A stretch of 64,000 nt of DNA from Tolypeutes matacus (lineage: Eukaryota > Chordata > Mammalia > Cingulata > Chlamyphoridae). Below, one piece after another: positions 1 to 11,306 of this stretch. Below the pieces are notes generated by a model. It searched no databases. It had not been told where the DNA came from and saw only the letters and a list, made by a program, of their open reading frames with translations. The stretch spans positions 66,709,346 to 66,773,345 of the forward strand of contig JAKSZT010053887.1 of assembly GCA_026826555.1 (NCBI GenBank), written 5' to 3'. The stretch's first letter is position 1; each line of letters opens with the position of its first letter. The position numbers and the translations under genes were made by a program.

Positions 1-408
1 AGATTCAAAGCAGGCTCTGCTGGCCAAATTCACTGAAGAAAATCACCCTGACCTCACCTCCCTTTTCCCTTGAAGCAGCTGACAGGGAGGAAGATGTCTC
101 TTCGCCTCTCAGTTGGCTACAGTGAGATAGGGGTTTTACCACTCAATATCTTGGGGGTGGGGTAGGAAAGACCTTCCTGCCTGCCATAGGGGCTTGGTAA
201 TGTTTGCTTTTTTCAGCTTCTTCATCTCTCTGTCCCTTGCACTCCTGGGAGTTTGTAGCACTGTCCTGTTCTGCTGACCCCAAAGCAGTTCTCTCAGACA
301 GCTTTGTCTCTTTCTCCATTGTTTTTGTAAGCGTATTCAGCTCTGCCTGTCAGTCCATCACCATTTTCCCACAACCCTCTCAGCCATAGGTTTTTCATAG
401 ATGCAATT
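1..408. other. Unassigned sequence, GC-richer than what follows
   Basis: I recognise no gene here. The stretch is less AT-rich than its neighbour and has C/T-rich runs. It adjoins an inverted L1 ORF2 fragment that starts near 409, so it could be flanking DNA or part of an old L1 rearrangement. A 61-codon open frame at 204-389 has no recognisable motif and is probably chance. Confidence 0.4.
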
Positions 409-1247
409 TATTAGTTTGAAGAAATTTACTTCTTCCATTTTTCTGGGAGTTTAAATCATGAATAGATGTTAAAATTTGTCAAATGCTTTTTTTCTTCATC
501 TATTTGAGTATTCATATGATTTTTATCCTTTTTTCTGTTGCTATTGAGAATTATATAGATTGTTTTTAAAATAATACTATTCCTCAAATTATCCCTATAT
601 TATTTATAATACATAATCATTTAAAATATTATTGAATTTAATTCCCTAATTTTTAAAAAATATTTTTTTCATATATGGCCATGAGGTCTATGATTTTCTT
701 TCTTGGCTTCTTTGTTTTAAGTTGAAAGATTTTTGTCAGTTGCTGGTGCCAAAGTTATACTGTTTTCATTAAACTAGCTAAACAGTATACTACCTGTTAT
801 TTTCTGGAAGAATTTACTTAAGTTTGGTGTTATTGCTCCTTTGAATATTTGATAGAATTCACCAGTGAAACCATTTAGATATAGAGTTATTTTAGTGGAA
901 AGTTTTTGATATCAAATTCAATTTCTTTAACAGATATAAGACTATTGGTAAGTTTTAGCTTTCAAAGAATTTGCTATTTTATTGGAGTTGTTGAATTTTT
1001 TGGCATAAAGTTTTCTACAAGATCCATTTCTGACAAACCCTCTTACATTTCTGCTATTGGTGATTATTCTGCTTTTTCGTGAAAAAAATTCCAGCTAATA
1101 ATTTATCCAGTTTTGTTATGTCAAATAAACAAAATTTGACTTTGCTCATTTTTTTCAATGGTTTGTTTTCTTTTTCATTGATGCCTGCTTTTATTATTAT
1201 TGTATCTTTCCTTTTACATTAGGTAAATGTTTTTATCTAACTTCTTA
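409..1247 (-). mobile_element. Old L1 fragment, minus strand (ORF2 reverse-transcriptase region)
   Basis: Read on the minus strand, this follows the order of mammalian L1 ORF2 around the start of the reverse-transcriptase domain. The plus-strand text shows the usual inverted phrases (tttgtcaaatgctttt near 476, gaattcaccagtgaaaccat near 855). It is heavily mutated and has no long open frame. The same element seems to resume at 3875 with the endonuclease region, because a younger plus-strand L1 (1259-3862) has split it. The subfamily cannot be named by eye; L1M is likely from the divergence. Confidence 0.7.
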
Positions 1248-1258
1248 AAATACAATCT

Positions 1259-2672
1259 TCCTGAGGGAAGGAAATCAAGAAAAAATTACCATTTACAAGA
1301 GCAAAAAAAGACTCAAATATCTAAGAATTAATTTAACCAAGAATGTAAAGGATCTATATTCAAAAAACACTGTTCAAAGAAACCAAAGAAAACTTAAACA
1401 AATGGAAGTACATTCCATGTTCAAGTATTGGAAGACTAAATATTGTGAAGATGTCAATTCTACCCAAATTGATTTACAGATTCAATGCAATACTAATGAA
1501 AACTCAAACAGCCTACATTACAAAAATAGAAAAGTCAATTACCAAATTTGTTTGGAAGAGAAACAGGTCCTGAATAATAAAAAAAATCCTAAAAAAGAAG
1601 AGTGAAGTCAGAGGACACATACTTCCTGATCTTGATGTTATTATAAAGCTACAGTGGTCAAAAGAGCATGGTATTGACATAAACATAGATACATTAATCA
1701 ATGGAATCAAATTGAGACTTCAGAAATAGACCCTCACCTCTATGGTTGACTGATTTTTGATAAGCCTTATGAGTCCACTTTTCTGGGACAGAAAAGTCTC
1801 TTCAACAAATGATGATTGAAGATCTGGAAATACATAACCCAAAGAATGAAGGAGGACCCTTATTTTACTCCCTATACAAGAATCAACTCAAAATGGATCA
1901 AAAACTTAAATATAAAAGCCAGAACCATAAAACTCCTAGAACATAATATAGGAAAACATCTATAAGTCCTTGTAGTAGATTGATGTCTCTTAAACCTTAT
2001 ACCCAAAGCATAGGCAACAAAAGAAAAATTATGTAAAGGGACCTCCTCAAAATTAAACTCTTCTCTACCTCACAGGACTTTGTGAAGAGGGCAAAAATGC
2101 AGCCTACTCAATGGGAGAAAATGTTTGGATATCACACATCCGATAAAGGTCTAATATCCAGGATCTATAAGAGATCCTACAACTCAACAGTAGAAACACA
2201 AATGACCCCATTGAAAAATGGACAAAAGACCTGAATATACAATTTTTAAAGAAGAAATGCAAACAGTGAAAAAACACATGAAAAAAATGTTCAGCATCAC
2301 TGGCTATTAGAGAAATGCCAATCAAAGCTACAATGAGATATCATTTCATACCTACTACAATGGCCACTATTAACAAAACAGAAAACTACAAATGTTGGAG
2401 AGGATGTGGAGAGATAGGAATGTTTATTCACTGTTAGTGGAAATGTAGAATGGTACAGCCACTGTGGAAGTCTGTTTGGTGGCTGCTAAATAAGTTAGAT
2501 ATAGTTCTACCATGTGACCCAGAAATACCACTACTAAGTATATACTCAGAGGAACTGAAAGCAGTGACACAAACAAACATTTGCATGCCAATATTCATAG
2601 TGACATTATTCACAATTGCCAAAAGATGAAAACAACCCAGGAATCCATCAACTGATGAATGTATAAACAAAC
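1259..2672 (+). mobile_element. 5'-truncated L1, plus strand, left part (ORF2 C-terminal half)
   Basis: The sequence runs through the second half of L1 ORF2 in the sense direction: 'aaatgttggagaggatgtgg' (2390-2409), 'ctgttagtggaaatgtagaatgg' territory (2431-2453) and 'atatactcagaggaactgaaa' territory (2540-2560). Many stops break the frame. The unit is flanked by an imperfect target-site duplication: aaaatacaatct at 1247-1258 and aaagatacaacct at 3863-3874. It lacks everything 5' of the ORF2 C-terminal half, which is typical of incomplete target-primed reverse transcription. A solitary LTR later entered it at 2673. Confidence 0.8.
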
Positions 2673-3106
2673 TGTGGGGACCGAGCTCCTCCCCTGAGTC
2701 CTCAGCACATAGCCACTTGCATGACCTAGACATAAATTAAAGATTAATGACTCTCCCTGAAGGGAGAGTATGTTTGGATGGTATCATAAAATATTATCTT
2801 CCTAAAGCAGTAAATGTCTTTCCTATGAGCATAGTGAAACATCACCAGACCCCATATGTGTGCTTCACATGACCCTAGCAAGAACTCTGTTTTCATACCC
2901 TATGGAATGTCCTTGTTCTCTATCTCCTTATATCACCTCTCATTTTCCTGTCTCTTTGCCAAGCACTATATTTATTCTCCAAACTGCCACCATCGGAGAG
3001 CCTCTCCTGTCTGTAAGTCACAATAAAGCTAATGCTTAATTGCCAAGTGCATTCTTTGGTCTCACAACCACACCAACCAATGTCGTTCAGAAGTTGGATT
3101 GTAGCA
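2673..3106 (+). mobile_element. Solitary endogenous retroviral LTR, 434 bp
   Basis: The block interrupts an L1 and has LTR ends: it starts TGTGGGGACC and ends GTAGCA. The flanking 5-mer caaac is present on both sides (2668-2672 and 3107-3111), although a 6-mer acaaac with an LTR ending one base earlier is equally possible. Inside are a TATA-like 'atatttatt' near 2968, an AATAAA signal at 3022-3027 and a following T/G-rich U5-like tail. No internal retroviral genes are present, so it is a solo LTR left by recombination between two LTRs. Class I or class II/III origin cannot be settled from one copy. Confidence 0.75.
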
Positions 3107-3862
3107 CAAACTGTAATATATACACAATGGAATATTTTTCAGTTATGAGAAGAAATGAAGTCATGAAGCATATGGCAACATGGATGAAGACAGAGTACAT
3201 TATGTTGAGTGAAGTAAGCCAGGCACAAAAGGACACATATTGTATGATTTCGCTATTAGGAACTAAATATAATGAGGAAACTCGTGGAGTTAAAAACTAA
3301 AATACAGGTCACCAGAGAATAGAATGTGATAAGAGAATGCTAAGTTGAGGTTCAAACTGTGCAGAATTGGTAAAAAGTTGTTTGGAAGTGTTTGGAAATG
3401 AATAAAATTGGTGAAAGCACATCATGGGATTTGTAATAAGTAGTGTTAACATATGAGTATACTAGTGTTGTTGTTATTGTTGTTGTTGTTTGAGTAATGA
3501 AAATGCTCTACTATTGATTGAAGTGATCAATGCATAACTCTGTGATTATGCCAAATGCCATTGATTGTATACTTTAGATAAGTTATGTGGTTTATGAACA
3601 AAACATCATAATAGGGTGGATTGGGGACAATACACCAAATGTAAGATATGGTCTACAGTTAGTAGTAATACTTTGACAATACACTTTCATAATTTGTTAC
3701 AAATGTTTCACAACAAAGCAAGGTATTTTTGGTGGAGTGATGTATTGGTGCTCTATAGGATGTTGTGCATGCTTGTTTTGAAAGTTCACAACTTTTACTA
3801 TAGAATTATTGTTTATGTATGTTCATGAATGAATGACATACTTCAATAAATTGCTTTTTTTT
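3107..3862 (+). mobile_element. 5'-truncated L1, plus strand, right part (ORF2 end and 3' UTR)
   Basis: This continues the L1 after the LTR: the ORF2 tail to about 3300, then a 3' UTR with (GTT)n near 3467-3490, 'cataatttgttacaaatgtt' (3690-3709) and a weak terminal A/T tract near 3850-3862. The 3' UTR resembles those of the L1 copies ending near 24888, 31670 and 59255, so this is probably a xenarthran L1 lineage. The downstream target-site duplication is at 3863-3874. Confidence 0.75.
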
Positions 3863-3956
3863 AAAGATACAACCTAACATCAGATTTGTAAACAGGTTTT
3901 ATTTTCAAATACAGGCAGTCACAGTAATTAATTTATTACTTGATAATTCTTTATTT

Positions 3957-3990
3957 TTATTATATTATATTATATTATATTATATTATAA
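3957..3990. repeat. (TTATA)n microsatellite
   Basis: Five-base TTATA/ATTAT unit repeated about six times, inside old L1 sequence. Confidence 0.9.
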
Positions 3991-4330
3991 TTTTTGTAAT
4001 ATTCACTTCAAAATATATTCCAATTTTTTTCATTTTCTCATTAATTATTTTGAAGTTCTTTTTAAACTTCAAATATTTTAGATTTTCCTAGATACTTGGT
4101 TGTTACTATTTTCTAAGTTTATTCTATTATGTTCAGATAAAATAGGCTATATAATTTTATACTTATAGAGTTTTATTTTTTTGGCTCCCTATGTAGTCTG
4201 TCTTCTTGTAGGTACTTGAAAAGTATATATCATTCATTTTTAGGTGTAATGTTTTCTAAATATTAATTAGTTCAAGGTGGATGATCATATTATCCAGATT
4301 CTCTATGTCCTTACTAATTATTTCATCTGT

Positions 4331-4569
4331 TATATATATAGAGAGATATAGATAAAAATCTATATATCTATATATTATAATATATAGATTTATAGATATA
4401 TAAAGATATATATAGATATATATATAGATTTATATATATAAATTATAAATATATATAGGTATATATATAGATGTATAGATATAGATATTTATAGATATCT
4501 ATAAATATATAGATATATATATTTATAGATATAGATATAGAGATATAGATATAGATATTTATATATATT
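4331..4569. repeat. TATAGA-type AT-rich microsatellite block, about 240 bp
   Basis: Impure repeats of (TA)n mixed with TATAGA and TATAGATATAGA units, lying inside the minus-strand L1. The block is made of A and T with scattered G and contains many short self-complementary TATATA runs. Confidence 0.9.
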
Positions 4570-5430
4570 GCTGTGAGAAGATGTTAAAATCTTCTAATAT
4601 GATTGTGAAATTGTTTATTTCTCCCTTTAATTCTATCAATTTTTGCTTCATGTGTCTTGTGTCTCTGTTTGAGGCAATACTCATTTATAAGTTCTTATAT
4701 TCCTGATAAATGAATTATTTTATGAAATGCTCATTTTATCTTTAGTAATTTTCTTGTCTTGAAAATTTTTTATATTAATATAATCATTCTAGCCTTGTTA
4801 TGTTTACTCTTTGCTTAATATATATGTTTTTATATGGTTTTCTTTTTATTTAAAGTGCATCTTTTTCAAAACAATATGTAGTCGGGTATTGCTCTTTTAT
4901 CTGTTGTAGTAATCTCTGCCTTTTAATTGGAGACTGAGACCTGTAATTACTCAAATGTTTGGATTTAGAGCTACCTCTTCACATTTTTTTCTACTTATTT
5001 CGTCTGTTTTTTTCTTTATCCCCTTTTTGACCTCTTTTGGGAAAATTTAATATTTTTAGAGTCCTCTTTTGATTTATCTACTGATATTTTATCTATATAT
5101 ACCTTTGTATTACTTTTTGTGGATGCTCTAATCATTACCTTAACTTTTTTATTATTTACTTAGGGTTACTTTTATACCATTCCAATAATGCATAGAAACA
5201 TTAAAATAGTATAGGTCCTTATAGCACAACCATCATAAACTAGTTCTTAATTTTATAGATGGCATACGTATTATATCTACATATATTTAAAAACCACAAG
5301 ACAATTTTAATTTAAAGAGACATATCTTTTAAGGAAGTTAAGAGAAAAATAACGTCTCCCAATGACTCCTTTTTGTTTTAAGACATTTTTTTTATGCTTC
5401 TTTTGCATTATATTCCTTCTATTATATACT

Positions 5431-5679
5431 ACTTTTCCTTTTATGAGTGAACTTGTGTATATGATAAAAAAAAAAAGGAGTAGTTTATGAGTAAGAAGAT
5501 CTGGTTTGAATTTTTGTACTGAATTAACTATTTAACTTTTATATTTCACTTTCGAAAACCTCAGTATCCTCAATGTAATGGCATAAAATGAATTATATTG
5601 GTGCCTCATCATCTTTCCCAGACTATTCAAAAGATTCCCTTTTTGATCAATCTACCCAGTCCTGCATGTAATTTCAACT
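5431..5679. other. Unassigned AT-rich spacer
   Basis: A 12-base A run at 5467-5478, otherwise nothing recognisable between the old L1 and the LTR-like block. Confidence 0.4.
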
Positions 5680-6090
5680 ATCTAGTTTAGATGGTAAGAG
5701 CCACCCCTAGCTACCTGAAATGGCCTTTGCTGCTTCTACCCTTTGTGCTTAAGGCATATACTTCCATATGGCTTGGATGAGAAGATCTGTCTCATCTTCT
5801 CCATTTGGCCCTTGCTGCTTCTGCCTTTCACATCAAATAGTTTAAAGCTGCCAATCCTCATGATGTGTGGGAAAGCCCTACCCAGCCCCTCTAGGTCACA
5901 ATAAAGGCAGGCAGCTGACACCCATATTTTTCCTTCCCATTTCTTCTGTTGATCCTCATGGAAGTCTAGGTTAGGTAAGCCCCATACCCCTCTGCCCCTC
6001 CAGGCCCTTTGATCTAATAAAGCTGTCCTTTCATGCATTCTCAGCTGGCTGGCTCTTTGTATTTCATCACCCGAAGAACTTTCATATAAT
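5680..6090 (+). mobile_element. Probable ERV LTR, plus orientation
   Basis: This compact block of normal GC content sits in AT-rich L1 surroundings. It has a pyrimidine-rich stretch, two AATAAA signals (5902-5907 and 6016-6021, the latter followed by a U5-like 'gctggctggctctttgtatt') and a direct repeat of 'tggcc(c/t)ttgctgcttct' near 5729 and 5807. These are features of a retroviral LTR with U3, R and U5. I could not define its ends or a target-site duplication. A 156-codon open frame on the opposite strand (5736-6206) runs from neighbouring L1 into it and looks accidental. Confidence 0.5.
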
Positions 6091-9000
6091 ATCCAAAACA
6101 TTCCATTTCTTAAGCTGAACATTTTTTTAGATAATTGTAGATTCAAATGAAGTTGTGAGAAATAATCTAGAGAGATCTCTGATATGTTTTGTCCAGTTTT
6201 CCCCACTGGTAAATTTCAGCAATAATATACTATTATATCACATCAGGATATCAGCATTGATACAAGTCACTGATCTTATTCAGATTTCCTGAAATTTATT
6301 TGTACGTGTGCATGTCAAGTTCTTGAAAATATTATCACCTGTGTAGATTCATGTATCTTCCATGCCAATCAAGACACTGAATAATTGCAGCACAGCAAGA
6401 ATCCCTTATGTTTCCCTTATTTTTCTCCTTTATATTCTCATACACCTCCCTCCAACTCTAAGCCCTGGCAACTGCTAATCTGACCTCTTTTTCTTTCACT
6501 TAAAAAATGTAATATAAATGGAATCACACAGTAAGTAACATTTAATATTGGATTTTGCTTGACATAATTCCCTGGAGATTTCTCCAAGCTGTTGTGTGTA
6601 TAAATAGTTCATTCATTTTTATTGCTGAGAAGAAACTCATAATATGTATGCAGTTTGTTTAAACACTTATCTGTTGGAGCACGTCTGAACTGATTGCAGT
6701 TTATGACTACTATAAATAAAGCTGGTATGAACAATTGTGTACAGGTTTTAGTGTGAAAATAAATTTTTGTTTGCCCAGGAGTGCAATCATGAGGTCATTT
6801 GTTAGTTATATGTTTAATATTTTAGAAACTGCCAAACTGTTTTCCATAGTGGTTACACCATTTTAGATTTCAACCAGCATTGAATGAACGATCCATAACC
6901 TCTTCTTCACTGCCAACACGTGGTGCTGTTATTATATTTTATTTTAATCATTCTGATAGGTTTACAGTGGTAACTCATTGTGGTTTTCATTTGGATTTCC
7001 CCAGTGACTTATGATGTTCAATATCTTTAATATACTTACTTGCCATCAGTATATCCTCTTTGGTGAAATTTCTTCTCATGTTTTTTTGCCCAATTTTAAT
7101 TGGATTATTTGTGGGGTTTTTTTCTGTAGAATTCTGAGAGATCTTTTGCTTTCTCAATACTATTATTTGATAGATATAGAGTTTGCAAATTTCCTCCAGT
7201 ATTTGCTTTTATCTTTTGATCCACTTTACATGGCTTTCAAAGAGCAAATATCTTAATTTTGATGAGGTCCAGTGTATCAATTTTTCCTTTGATGTATTTT
7301 TTGGGGGGCGTCAAATATAAAAACATTTTGCATTAGATCTCAAAGATTTTCTTTTATGACATTCTAGATGTTTTATATTTATCTTTTACATTTAAGTCTA
7401 TGATTCATTTTAACTTAAATTTTTGTAAAGTATAAGAGTGTAGGCCAAGGTTTGCTGCTGTTGCCTGTGTTTTTTGTTGGTTTGTTTTGTTTATGGTTTG
7501 TCATGTCCAATTGCTCCAGCACCATTTTTTGGAAATGCTATCATTCCTCCATTGAATTGCTTTTGCACTTTTGTCAAAACTAATTTGAGAATACTTGCAT
7601 CAATCTATTCCTCTATATCTAGCCGTCTGATCATAAAACATTGTCTTGATTGCTCTAGCAATATGTAGTAACCCTTACTATTTGTAGAATGAATCCTCCC
7701 ACTTCATTTTTTTCCCCAAAATCATTTTAGTTATACTAATTCCTGTTACTTTCAATATTAATTTTAAATAATCTTGTCTGATATCTGCAAAAAAATGCTG
7801 GGATTTTGATAGGAATTGCATTGAATTTATACAAGTTTTAGGAATATTGGCATTTTTACTTTATTGAATCTCCCAGTGTGGACAAGGCATATCTCTGGAT
7901 TTATATAGGTCTTCCTTGACATCTTTCATAGCATTTTGTAATTTTAAGCATATTTATTATGTCTACCTTTCATTATGTTTATACCTATATCTCGTCTTTA
8001 TGGAGTGTTTATAAATGATATTATGTTTTTTATTTCAGTTACTACATATTAATTTTTGGTACATAGAAATTAAATTGATTTTTCTTTGTTGTCTTATATC
8101 TGGAGATCCTGTAGCTTGTATGGGATTTTCTATATATCCAACCATGCCATCTGGAAACACAGAATCTTATTTTTTTCATTTTCAATCTGTATGCCTTTAA
8201 TTTCTTTTTATTTTAATATTTCAGTAGTTAGAATTTCCAGTTTGATACTGAATAAGATTAATGAGTTTAGACAGCTTTCCTTTTTGCCAATGTTAGGGTA
8301 AAAACATTCAGTGTTTCACAGTGCTGTAGATTTTTGTTAGATGCTCTGTATCAAGTCATTGCAATTCCCACTATTCCTAACTTGCAGAGTATTTTGTCAT
8401 AAATGGGTTTTGGATTTTGTCAGATGCTTTCTCTGTATCATTGACATTATGATTTTTCTCCTCTAGCCAGTTAATACAGTAGAATACACCAATTGATTCT
8501 CAAGTGCTGAACTAGCCTTAGAAATCTGGAACAAATCACATGTGGTCATGATGCATTATGTTTTTTCATACATTGTTAGATTATGTTTGCTTATAATTTG
8601 TTGAAGATTCTTGTATCTGGGTTCATAAGAGGCATTGGTCTATAGTTTTGCTTCTTATATTCTCTTTGATTTTGGTTGCAGGATACTACTGGTCTCCTAA
8701 AATTGGTGAGGGAGTGTTCAGCCCTCTTCTAATTTCTGGAAAAGTCTCTGTAAAATGAATTTAAATGTTGTAAGTGTTCTCCAAGAAAACCATCTGAGCC
8801 TGGAGATATCTTTTTGGAGGAGTTCTAAATTATGAATTCAATATATTTAATGGTTACAGTTCTATTCAAATTGTCTATTTCATCTTAACTGTGGTTTTCA
8901 TGATCCATTTCTTCTAAGATGTCAAATATAAGAGAATACAGTTTTTCATTTTATTCCTTTATTATCATTTTAGTGACTGCAGGAACTAAAATCACATTCC

Positions 9001-9653
9001 CCATTTCATTCCTGATGTTGGTGATTTGTGTGATAGTTTGTTCTCTTTATCTTCATCAGTTTTGCTAAAAGTTTATTGATTATATGGATTCTTTTTAAAA
9101 AAAATTGTTTTAGTTTTATTCATTTTCTCTACTGTTTCACTGTTCTTAATTTTATTGGCTTCTACTCTTATCCTTATTTTTTCCTTATTGTCTCTGCTTT
9201 ATGTAATTTCTCTTAATTTTAAAATTTATTAAAGTAGAAATCTGAACTATATTTGAGGCCTTCCCCCATTTTTAATGTGAGCAATTAGTGCTATAAATAT
9301 CACTTTCAGCACTGCTTTAGTTGTATCTTTAATATAGTGTGCTTTAATTTTCATTTGGTTCTATTTATTTTTTAATTTCTTTTGAGACTTCCTTTTTGAC
9401 CATGGATTATTTAGATGTGCGTTATTTAATTGGTACATGTTCAGAGATTTTCATGTTGACTTTCTGTTATTGATTTAAATTTTGATTCTATTGTGTTCAG
9501 AGAAAAACTTTGTATGACTTTTCAATTCCCTTAAATTTTTGGGATTTTTTTTTTTTTTTTATGGCCCAGGATACATTCTATTTTGGTAAATGAACCATAT
9601 GGTATTTGAAGAGAAAATGTGGGGTTTTTTTGGGGGGTGGAGTGAGAAATATA

Positions 9654-9671
9654 TGTGTGTGTGTGTGTGTA
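9654..9671. repeat. (TG)n microsatellite
   Basis: Nine TG dinucleotides inside the L1M ORF2 pseudogene. Confidence 0.9.
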
Positions 9672-9790
9672 TAATCTTGTTTGAGTTTATTGCTCAAATC
9701 TACAACTTGATTTGCTGTCTCATCAATCTATCAGTTGTTGAGAGGGATATGTTGAAGTCACCACAAATAATTGCAGATTTGACTAATTTT

Positions 9791-9793
<3 letters not shown>

Positions 9794-9828
<35 letters not shown>
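9794..9828. repeat. (AT)n microsatellite
   Basis: About 17 perfect AT dinucleotides inside the L1M ORF2 pseudogene. Confidence 0.95.
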
Positions 9829-9833
<5 letters not shown>

Positions 9834-10655
9834 TTTGGATCATTATGTCTTTCTGGTGAATTGATCATTTTATCATTATCTAATGTCTCTAGTTGTCTCT
9901 TGTAAGTTTGTTTGCTCTAAAGTCTACTTTAAAAGTTATTAATATAGTCACTCCTGCATTTTCTTGATTAATGTTTGGTTAGAATAACTTTTCCCCTCAA
10001 TTTACTTTCAACCTACTTATGTCACTGAGTCTGAAGTTAGCAATTTTACAAACATCATATATTCAGACCATGTTTTCTTAGCCATTCTCATGGTTTATAT
10101 CTTTTGATTGATGTATTTAGACCATTTATATTTAATATAATTATTATTATGTTAGCACTTAAGTCTGCCACTTTATTATTTGTTTCCTCTGGTTCTTTTT
10201 CCTCAGATTCACTTTTCTTGTTTCCTTTATTTAATTGGATACTTTTAAAGGGATACATCTTTATTAATTTATAGTGTTTTAAGTGCATCTCTTTATAGAG
10301 TTTTTATAGTGGTTGCTCTGGTTGTCACAGTACATGTATGTGAATTATAACAGTTTCTGGTTTAAACAGTTTTCCACTTAAGTTAAAGTATGAAAGCTGT
10401 CTTCCATTTATATACCTTTACTTTCCCCACTTTCAATTGTCATTTCTTTGGTAATGACATGGTGTTATAAATTTTGATTCAATCATCAAATATAGTTTCT
10501 AAAATTCAACAAGAAAAGCATAATCTAGCATATGTTACATATTTCTGCTCTTTTCATTGTTTTTTTCTTCCTGCCTGATGTTCCAAGATTCCTTCTTTCA
10601 TGATTTCCCTTCTGTTTGAAGAATTTCCTGGAGACCCTCTTTAAGGGTAGATCTG

Positions 10656-11301
10656 TGTGGCAGTTTGATATTATTTATGAATCCCCAAAAGAGATATAGG
10701 TTATGTTTGTAAACTGGCCTGATCCTCTGGGCATGATACCTTTTGATTGTATTAAATTCAGCTGAGATGACTTTGATTAAATTATCTTAACATTAGGGCT
10801 TTGATTCAACCACATCATTAGGGCGACTGGGTTTGAGTTCCCATCTCCTTTGTGGGCTGTATAAATGGACACTCAATCAAGGAGACACAGAGAAATAGAT
10901 ACAGAGAAGATACACAGAGGTAGACAGACAGCTCCATAGACACAGTAGAGGGCCTGGGAAGAGAGATGAGCCATTCACCTGATAGTTTACAACTGACCTT
11001 GTGAAGAGGGCAGAACAGCTGAGCCCGGAAAGAAACAAGCCCTGGGGAGAAAGAGAAGCCCATGCCAGCATTCAGCTGAGATTGGAAGAAGCTGGACCCA
11101 TGGAGCCTTAAGATGGAAGAGGAAGGCTGAACCCTACAGACATCACCCGTCATCTTGCTTCAACATGTGGCAAGGAAGTAAGCTTGAGTTGGACTCTTTA
11201 GGGCCTTCTAACTGTAAGCTTTTACCCCAAATAAATACTCTTTATAAAAGCCAACAGATTTCTGGTACTTTGCATCAGCACCCCTTTGGCCAACTAATAC
11301 A
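10656..11301 (+). mobile_element. MaLR-like solitary LTR no. 1, plus orientation, 646 bp
   Basis: Starts TGTGGCAGTTTGATATT and ends CCAACTAATACA, with a perfect 5-bp target-site duplication atctg at 10651-10655 and 11302-11306. A TATA-like 'gtataaatgg' lies at 10859-10868 and an AATAAA signal at 11231-11236 in 'ccccaaataaatactc'. The U5-like tail is 'tttctggtactttgcatcag'. Layout, 5-bp duplication and the tail resemble ERVL-MaLR LTRs (MLT1/MST type), but it is not one of the human subfamilies I know, so it is probably lineage-specific. No gag or pol sequence lies nearby. It entered the L1M ORF1 region. Open frames inside (10818-11153 and 10877-11071 on minus, 11165-11398 on plus) have no family match. 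Confidence 0.85.
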
Positions 11302-11306
11302 ATCTG

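Larger units (their letters stand above)
1259..3300 (+). pseudogene. L1 ORF2 C-terminal remnant, interrupted by an LTR
   Basis: Conceptual translation gives degraded pieces of the L1 ORF2 protein downstream of the reverse-transcriptase domain, up to its end near 3300. The last open piece, after the LTR, contains YTMEYFSVMRRNEVMKHMAT and WMKTEYIMLSEVSQAQKDTY (about 3118-3243), matching the conserved ORF2 tail. Stops and frameshifts are frequent, and a 434-bp LTR splits the frame at 2673-3106. It is a dead retrotransposon reading frame, not a host gene. The open frame running out of the LTR into this tail (3040-3300) is accidental. Confidence 0.75.
3875..5430 (-). mobile_element. Old L1 fragment, minus strand (ORF2 endonuclease region and upstream)
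   Basis: Read in reverse complement, this gives L1 ORF2 N-terminal (endonuclease) sequence. It matches the order of the better-preserved minus-strand L1 further right; for example 'ttctattatgttcag' at 4122-4136 parallels 'ttctattgtgttcag' at 9486-9500. It is the 5'-ward continuation of the fragment at 409-1247, split by the L1 insertion. It contains two AT-rich microsatellites. The right border is diffuse, so the end near 5430 is approximate. Confidence 0.6.
6760..10290 (-). pseudogene. L1M ORF2 pseudogene, minus strand
   Basis: This is the reverse-strand reading frame for the L1 endonuclease/reverse-transcriptase protein. No frame longer than about 90 codons remains on that strand across 3.5 kb, so the copy is long dead. 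It has also gained (TG)n and (TA)n microsatellites near 9654 and 9794. Order and spacing match a complete ORF2. The short plus-strand frames here (for example 7011-7256 and 9590-9859) are antisense accidents. Confidence 0.7.
6119..10655 (-). mobile_element. L1M, minus strand: 3' UTR, ORF2 and end of ORF1
   Basis: From low to high coordinate the reverse complement runs through the complete L1 order backwards. The L1M-type 3' UTR is at about 6119-6760 (aagatcagtgacttgtatc on the minus strand near 6262-6280). The ORF2 tail follows at about 6760-7300, then the reverse-transcriptase region to about 8600 and the endonuclease region to about 10290. The inter-ORF segment and the end of ORF1 follow at about 10290-10655. 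With the pieces after the LTR insertions, this makes a near full-length element ending at about 13737. Divergence is high throughout. Confidence 0.8.

Noticed and set aside
1250..1260. 5' inversion (twin priming) of a single L1 at about 1250
   Set aside because: The minus-strand text resumes at 3875 with the preceding part of ORF2, and 12-base flanks match at both borders. Insertion into an older L1 explains the data better.
5736..6206. 156-codon minus-strand open frame
   Set aside because: It runs across the border between an LTR-like block and L1 3' UTR, is antisense to the LTR and shows no domain. A stop-free stretch by chance is more likely.
10818..11153. 111-codon frame with a hydrophobic, signal-like stretch in an LTR
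   Set aside because: Antisense inside MaLR-like LTR no. 1. Other copies of the LTR do not keep the frame open.
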